From Candidatus Poribacteria bacterium (lineage in GTDB: Bacteria > Poribacteria > WGA-4E > B28-G17), in assembly GCA_003645735.1 (NCBI GenBank), contig QNBQ01000038.1, positions 1 through 9,542 on the forward strand: DNA of 9,542 bases. Direction: 5' to 3'. Positions 6,138 through 9,542 of the stretch are shown here, one piece after another. A program made the translations under genes and the position numbers. The notes under the pieces are model-generated. The model did not search any database. It worked only from the letters and a program-made list of their open reading frames with translations, and was not told the DNA's origin. Numbering within the stretch: the stretch's first letter is position 1; each line of letters opens with the position of its first letter.

Positions 6138-7433
6138 ATGAGCAGGGATCTGACGATAAACGTCCATCACGTCACGCGGGTCGAGGGGCATGGCAATATC
6201 GTCGTGAAGATCAAAAACGGGGAGATAGAGGAGTGTAAGTTCGAGGTGGTGGAGTCGCCTCGCTTTTTCGAGGCGATGATAAGGGGCAGGAGGTGGAAGG
6301 AGGTTCACCACATCACCTGTCGGATCTGCGGCATCTGCTCCATCGCGCACACCACGGCCTCGCTGAACGCCACCGAGGCGGCCTTCGGTATAACCCCCTC
6401 CAAGCAGACCAGGATGCTCAGGAGGTTGCTTTACATCGGCGAGATGATCCAGAGCCACGTGCTCCACTTCTACTACCTCGTCCTGCCCGATCTGCTGGGA
6501 GTTGGGAGCGTCATACCGCTGGTGGAGACCCACAGGGACGCGGTGGTGAGGGCGCTGCGGATGAAGAGATACGCCAACGACATCTGCGAGATACTGGCCG
6601 GCAGACACGTCCACCCCTGCGCCGCCGTCGTCAAGGGCTTCACGAAGCTGCCGACCGAGGAGGAGCTCAAGTCGATAAAGTCCAGGCTCGAGGAGATGGT
6701 GGATGACGTGGAAGCGACCGTCGAGCTTTTCGCCGGGCTGGAGTTCCCCGACTTCGAGCGCGAAACCGAGTATCTGTCGCTCAGGCACTCCGAGGAGTAT
6801 GCCTTCTCGATCGGCGAGGAGATCGTCTCCTCCGACGGCTACACGATACCGATACCCGAGTATAAGGAGAAGATCGAGGAGTTCGTCGTCCCTCACTCCA
6901 CCGGCAAGCACACCCGCGCCAACAGGGACTCCTACATGGTCGGGGCGCTGGCCAGGGTGAACAACAACTACGAGCAGCTTTCCCCGATGGCCAAGAAGGC
7001 GGCGGAGAAGCTCGGCCTCAAGGTGCCCTGCTACAACCCGTTCATGAACAACATCGCACAGGTGGTGGAGGTGGCCCACTGCGTGGAGGAGGGGATACAG
7101 CTGGTCGACAAGCTGCTTTCCGAGGGGATAAAGGAGGAGGATCTGACGGTCACCGAGATCAAGGCCGGCAGAGGAGTCGGGGCGGTCGAGGCGCCCAGAG
7201 GGTTGCTTATCCACGACTACACCTACGACGAAAACGGCAGGATAGTGGACGCCAATTGCGTCGTGCCGACGCATCAGAACTACGAGAACCTCGAGCTGGA
7301 CATGCGCGCGCTTCTGCCGCGGATAATGGACAAATCGAAGGAGGAGATAACCCATCTGCTGGAGATGCTCGTCCGGGCGTATGATCCGTGCATTTCCTGT
7401 TCGGTGCACCTTGTAAAGGTCGAGTTTGCCTGA
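6138..7433 (+). CDS. hydA: [NiFe] hydrogenase large (alpha) catalytic subunit
   Basis: The 431-residue protein holds the NiFe(CN)2CO active site for reversible H2 oxidation. RVEGH (14-18) is the conserved N-terminal element. The L1 motif RICGICSIAH (62-71) gives ligands C64 and C67; the L2 motif DPCISCSVH (416-424) gives C418 and C421. After H424 only seven residues remain (LVKVEFA), the short tail that a maturation endopeptidase removes after nickel insertion, so the protein is of the processed type. L1 and L2 signatures plus the subunit set fit group 3b (NAD(P)-linked, sulfhydrogenase-like), not membrane uptake enzymes. GGAGG at 6125-6129 precedes the start, three bases after the hydD stop. 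Maturation genes (hypA-F, protease) are not in the window and must lie elsewhere. Confidence 0.96.
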   Translation: MSRDLTINVHHVTRVEGHGNIVVKIKNGEIEECKFEVVESPRFFEAMIRGRRWKEVHHITCRICGICSIAHTTASLNATEAAFGITPSKQTRMLRRLLYIGEMIQSHVLHFYYLVLPDLLGVGSVIPLVETHRDAVVRALRMKRYANDICEILAGRHVHPCAAVVKGFTKLPTEEELKSIKSRLEEMVDDVEATVELFAGLEFPDFERETEYLSLRHSEEYAFSIGEEIVSSDGYTIPIPEYKEKIEEFVVPHSTGKHTRANRDSYMVGALARVNNNYEQLSPMAKKAAEKLGLKVPCYNPFMNNIAQVVEVAHCVEEGIQLVDKLLSEGIKEEDLTVTEIKAGRGVGAVEAPRGLLIHDYTYDENGRIVDANCVVPTHQNYENLELDMRALLPRIMDKSKEEITHLLEMLVRAYDPCISCSVHLVKVEFA

Positions 7434-7453
7434 TTTAAAAGGGGGGATATGAG

Positions 7454-7867
7454 ATGGCCAGAATCCTCATCATAGAAGACGACCTCGATTTCGTCGAGTC
7501 CCTCCGCCTCCCCCTTGAAAGCAGGGGACACCAGGTGGAGGTGGCCGAAAGCGGTAAGGTCGGGCTTCAAAAGGTCAAGGAGTTCGAGCCCGACCTGATA
7601 ATACTGGACGTGATGATGGAGACGGACACAGAGGGGTTCCACGTGGCCTACCAGCTGCGCAACCCCGATCCCTCCTCCGAATACGCCAAATACTCCGATA
7701 TACCGATAATCATGCTCACCGCTATCTCGCAGAAGACCAAGATGGCCTTTGACCCGAAGAAGGACGAGGATTTCCTGCCGGTGGACGAGTTCATAGAGAA
7801 GCCCGTCCGGCCGGATGTGCTGCTGGAGAAAGTGGAGAAGCTGTTGAAGGAGAAGGGGAAAGCCTGA
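7454..7867 (+). CDS. Single-domain response regulator (receiver only)
   Basis: A 137-residue CheY-like receiver with no output domain. The acidic pocket is E8-D9-D10, the phospho-acceptor is D52 (ILDVMM), with T89 (MLTA) and K117 (EKP) completing the active site, so it should be phosphorylatable. Two segments are longer than in CheY: METDTEGFHVAYQL after D52, and an insertion around 93-113 (QKTKMAFDPKKDEDFLPVDEF) before the final lysine strand. I recall this variant beside hydrogenase and related redox operons, but cannot verify that here. It starts 20 bases after hydA behind a GGGGGG ribosome site and is surely in the same transcript. No histidine kinase is in the window, so the phosphodonor is unknown. 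It may signal by protein contact, for example with the hydrogenase or a distant kinase. Confidence 0.9.
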   Translation: MARILIIEDDLDFVESLRLPLESRGHQVEVAESGKVGLQKVKEFEPDLIILDVMMETDTEGFHVAYQLRNPDPSSEYAKYSDIPIIMLTAISQKTKMAFDPKKDEDFLPVDEFIEKPVRPDVLLEKVEKLLKEKGKA

Positions 7868-7874
7868 AAGCGAT

Positions 7875-7900
7875 GGGCGGCCGGGCCTTCCCGGCCGCCC
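7875..7900 (+). terminator. Terminator-like hairpin closing the hydrogenase operon
   Basis: GGGCGGCCGGG (7875-7885), loop CCTT and CCCGGCCGCCC (7890-7900) form an 11-bp perfect, all-GC stem eight bases after the receiver gene's stop. The following bases (TCAACCCACC) contain no T tract, so it is not a classical intrinsic terminator. Its position and strength still make it the probable end, or 3' stabiliser, of the hyd transcript. Confidence 0.65.
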
Positions 7901-8407
7901 TCAACCCACCTTGTCGGATGAGGATCAGGATCGATGAACTCGGTTCAACGCTGCTCTCCGGAGGGATATGCCTCCGATCTGATAAGCGATGTGCTGGCGA
8001 GCGGTCGCCTCTTACCCCTCCACGTCCTGATATCCTCGGCGCTTCTCCCCCCTCTGAGCTGTTACCTCCTGGTGGGTGACCGGCGCCTTCCTGATCGCCG
8101 CTTCGATCTCCGCCCTGGAGCTGCTCGAACTGATCCCGATCGGCGGGCTTTGGAAACCCCTTGGATTCAAATACACCGATCCTTTTCTGTCCCTCTTCGA
8201 GGCCGGGCTTTATCTGACGGCGTCCCTCTCAGATTCGATTATCCACCCCGGGCGTCAAACTTCAACTCCTTCAAAAGCTGCTGAGCCCAGCCCCTTCTGA
8301 GAGGCGTCTTCCCTGACTGGGAGGCGGATATGTGTCTTGTCGGCCTTCGATAGGCCGCTCTACTGTTGGAAGCTGATCGAGGGGATTTTTGATCGCAGCC
8401 CGGCCCC
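7901..8407. other. Stretch without an intact gene
   Basis: No frame here has a family resemblance together with a full start and ribosome site. The stretch contains the possible frameshifted membrane-protein remnant (about 7934-8300). Two small dyads follow: a G-U containing hairpin of 8 bp (8305-8312 with 8319-8326) and CGGCCT/AGGCCG (8341-8346 with 8352-8357). Neither is followed by a T tract. No tRNA or repeat array is visible. Confidence 0.5.
7934..8300 (+). pseudogene. Possible frameshifted small membrane protein remnant
   Basis: The frame from ATG 7934 reads through a hydrophobic stretch (RLLPLHVLISSALLPPLS, then CYLLV) and then turns into arginine- and proline-rich residues that look non-coding. 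At GGG 8074-8076, removing one base switches to a frame continuing TGAFLIAASISALELLELIP, then IGGLWKPLGFKYTDPFL and FEAGLYLTASL, also membrane-like. Joined, the two halves would give a protein of about 120 residues with two or three membrane segments. The tail after about 8240 looks non-coding. I recognise no family. It could be a decayed gene, a sequencing error at the G run, or chance openness of GC-rich DNA. Confidence 0.3.
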
Positions 8408-8437
8408 TTGAGTATGCCGCCCGTTATGGTGTATAAT
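8408..8437 (+). promoter_or_regulatory. fixC promoter
   Basis: TTGAGT (8408-8413, four of six matches), an 18-base spacer and a perfect TATAAT (8432-8437). The bases GTG directly before TATAAT are the same as in the hydrogenase promoter, and the spacer length is equal. Transcription would begin near 8444, giving a leader of about 43 bases. It marks fixC as the start of a transcription unit. Confidence 0.65.
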
Positions 8438-8486
8438 GCTATTGCCGTCATCCGGACTTCCTAATTCGAGCTGCAGGGGAAGGGGC

Positions 8487-9542
8487 ATGGAGGAGAGGGT
8501 CGAGCTGGATCTGATCGTCGTGGGAGGCGGGCCAGCGGGGCTGTGCGCCGCCGCGGTCGCGGCTAAAGAGGGGCTTGAGGTCGCGGTGATCGAAAGAGGG
8601 GAATACTCCGGCTCCAAAAACGTCGGCGGCCTCCTTTACGGGACGGTTCTGAACCAAATAGTCCCCAACTTCTACGAACAGGCGCCCATCGAAAGGCCGG
8701 TCTCCAAGAGGTTCTTCGTCTTCCTCACCCCCGAAGGCCACCTCTCCCTGAGCTTCGGCTCGGAGGAGTGGTCGAAACCCCCGTTCAACAACACCTTCAT
8801 CGTCCACCGCTCCCAGTTCGACAGATGGCTGGCGTCGAAGGTCGAGGAGATGGGGGCGACTATAGTGGACGGGATGGTGGTCGATGAGCTGATCTACGAG
8901 GGGGAAGGGGAGGGGAAAAGGGCCGTCGGCGTCAGGATCAGAGGGGGAGAGGAGTTCTACGCGAACGTCGTGATACTGGCCGACGGGGCCAACGCGATCG
9001 TGACCGAATCGGCCATAGAGCAGCTCGGGATGAGGAAGGGGAAAAAGGAGCAGGAGTATGCGTTGGGCGTCAAAGAGGTCATAGCGCTGCCCAAGGAGAA
9101 GATCGAGGACAGGTTCAACTTGGAGGAGGGCGAGGGCGCCGCTCTGGACTTCTTCGGCGCGCCGTTCGAGAATCTGATCGGAGGGGGGTTCATATACACG
9201 TGCAAGGAGACCCTCTCCATCGGGGTCGCCGCCAAGCTGGGATCGATGCTGAAAGCGAGGATAAACCCCAACGACATGATAGAGGGCTTCAAACGCCATC
9301 CGTTCGTAAAAAAACTGATAGAGGGCGGGGAGCTGTTGGAATACTCGGCGCACCTGATCCCGGAGGGGGGATATCTGGCCGTTCCCCAGCTTTCGGCGAA
9401 CGGGGTGATGATCGCCGGGGACGCGGCGGGGCTGGTGAACATGTCGCTTTACAAGGAGGGAACGAACCACGCCATGGAGTCGGGCAGATGTGCCGGCCTG
9501 ACCGCAGCCGAAGCCAAGAGGAAAGGCGACTTCTCCCGCGAG
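8487..9542 (+). CDS. fixC: FixC-like electron-transfer flavoprotein-quinone oxidoreductase, 3' end missing
   Basis: The first 352 residues of a FAD-dependent oxidoreductase of the FixC / ETF-quinone oxidoreductase branch of the geranylgeranyl-reductase-like superfamily. In Fix systems this subunit takes electrons from the FixAB electron-transferring flavoprotein and passes them to quinone. Seen here: the FAD dinucleotide motif GGGPAG (13-18) and E36 (IERGEYSGSKNVGG), HLIPEGGY (289-296), and the second FAD motif AGDAAGLVNMS (310-320) followed by KEGTNHAMESGR, all typical of FixC. Full FixC is about 430 residues, so some 80 are cut off. The ATG follows AGGGGAAGGGG (8475-8485). Unusually it opens its transcription unit with no fixA or fixB before it; partners may follow beyond the edge. 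FixC is favoured over geranylgeranyl reductase by the SGSKNV and PEGGY segments. Confidence 0.88.
   Translation, partial: MEERVELDLIVVGGGPAGLCAAAVAAKEGLEVAVIERGEYSGSKNVGGLLYGTVLNQIVPNFYEQAPIERPVSKRFFVFLTPEGHLSLSFGSEEWSKPPFNNTFIVHRSQFDRWLASKVEEMGATIVDGMVVDELIYEGEGEGKRAVGVRIRGGEEFYANVVILADGANAIVTESAIEQLGMRKGKKEQEYALGVKEVIALPKEKIEDRFNLEEGEGAALDFFGAPFENLIGGGFIYTCKETLSIGVAAKLGSMLKARINPNDMIEGFKRHPFVKKLIEGGELLEYSAHLIPEGGYLAVPQLSANGVMIAGDAAGLVNMSLYKEGTNHAMESGRCAGLTAAEAKRKGDFSRE

Noticed and set aside
5877..7409. Open frame of 510 codons on the minus strand
   Set aside because: It lies antisense to hydD and hydA, which are unmistakable; it reflects the high GC content and codon bias of the real genes.
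7873..8079. Open frame starting inside the operon-end hairpin
   Set aside because: Its first codons are the hairpin itself, its residues look non-coding, and it has no ribosome site.
8448..9470. Open frame of 340 codons on the minus strand
   Set aside because: It is antisense to fixC, whose FAD motifs and ribosome site are clear.
1..9542. CRISPR arrays, insertion sequences, tRNA or rRNA genes, integrase or attachment sites
   Set aside because: I saw no spaced direct repeats, transposase motifs, cloverleaf patterns or integrase-like ORFs anywhere in the window.

Overview
The window comes from an anaerobic bacterium, probably thermophilic, that I cannot place in a phylum. Bacterial features are the sigma-70-type promoters, strong purine-rich Shine-Dalgarno sites and an rsmI gene. 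Anaerobic features are a corrinoid protein, an oxidoreductase rich in iron-sulfur clusters and a four-subunit [NiFe] hydrogenase. Arginine AGG and isoleucine ATA codons are very frequent in all the main genes, as in many thermophiles, so most of the window has a uniform coding style with no clear sign of recent transfer.

Left part (1-1320): the first nine codons of a minus-strand gene run off the left edge. It is divergent from a PadR-family repressor gene whose promoter overlaps an almost perfect 22-bp palindrome. A tiny ORF is coupled to padR by an ATGA overlap, then comes a short-form rsmI (16S rRNA 2'-O-methyltransferase), ending in a GC hairpin.

Minus-strand pair (1354-3206): a lipoprotein with TPR and HEAT-like repeats is followed two bases later by a stand-alone corrinoid (B12-binding) protein. 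No methyltransferase partner is in view. Their promoter lies back to back with that of the hydrogenase operon, and a 7-bp-arm dyad with flanking A and T runs sits midway between the two.

Centre (3333-7900): a consensus promoter and a leader of about 119 nt precede a tight operon hydB-hydG-hydD-hydA. It encodes a soluble group 3b-type (sulfhydrogenase-like, NAD(P)-linked) [NiFe] hydrogenase: a two-cluster beta subunit, an FAD/NAD(P)-binding gamma subunit with a 2Fe-2S motif, a small subunit with cysteines for three clusters, and the catalytic large subunit. A single-domain receiver protein follows 20 bases after hydA, and an 11-bp GC hairpin closes the unit.

Right part (7901-9542): about 590 bases contain no intact gene, only a possible frameshifted remnant of a small membrane protein. 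A promoter then drives a fixC-like flavoprotein-quinone oxidoreductase gene that runs off the right edge and is not preceded by fixA or fixB. Taken together the window concerns low-potential electron handling: H2 to and from NAD(P)H, a flavoprotein route toward quinone, and corrinoid methyl chemistry. The functional links between these units are inference from proximity only.
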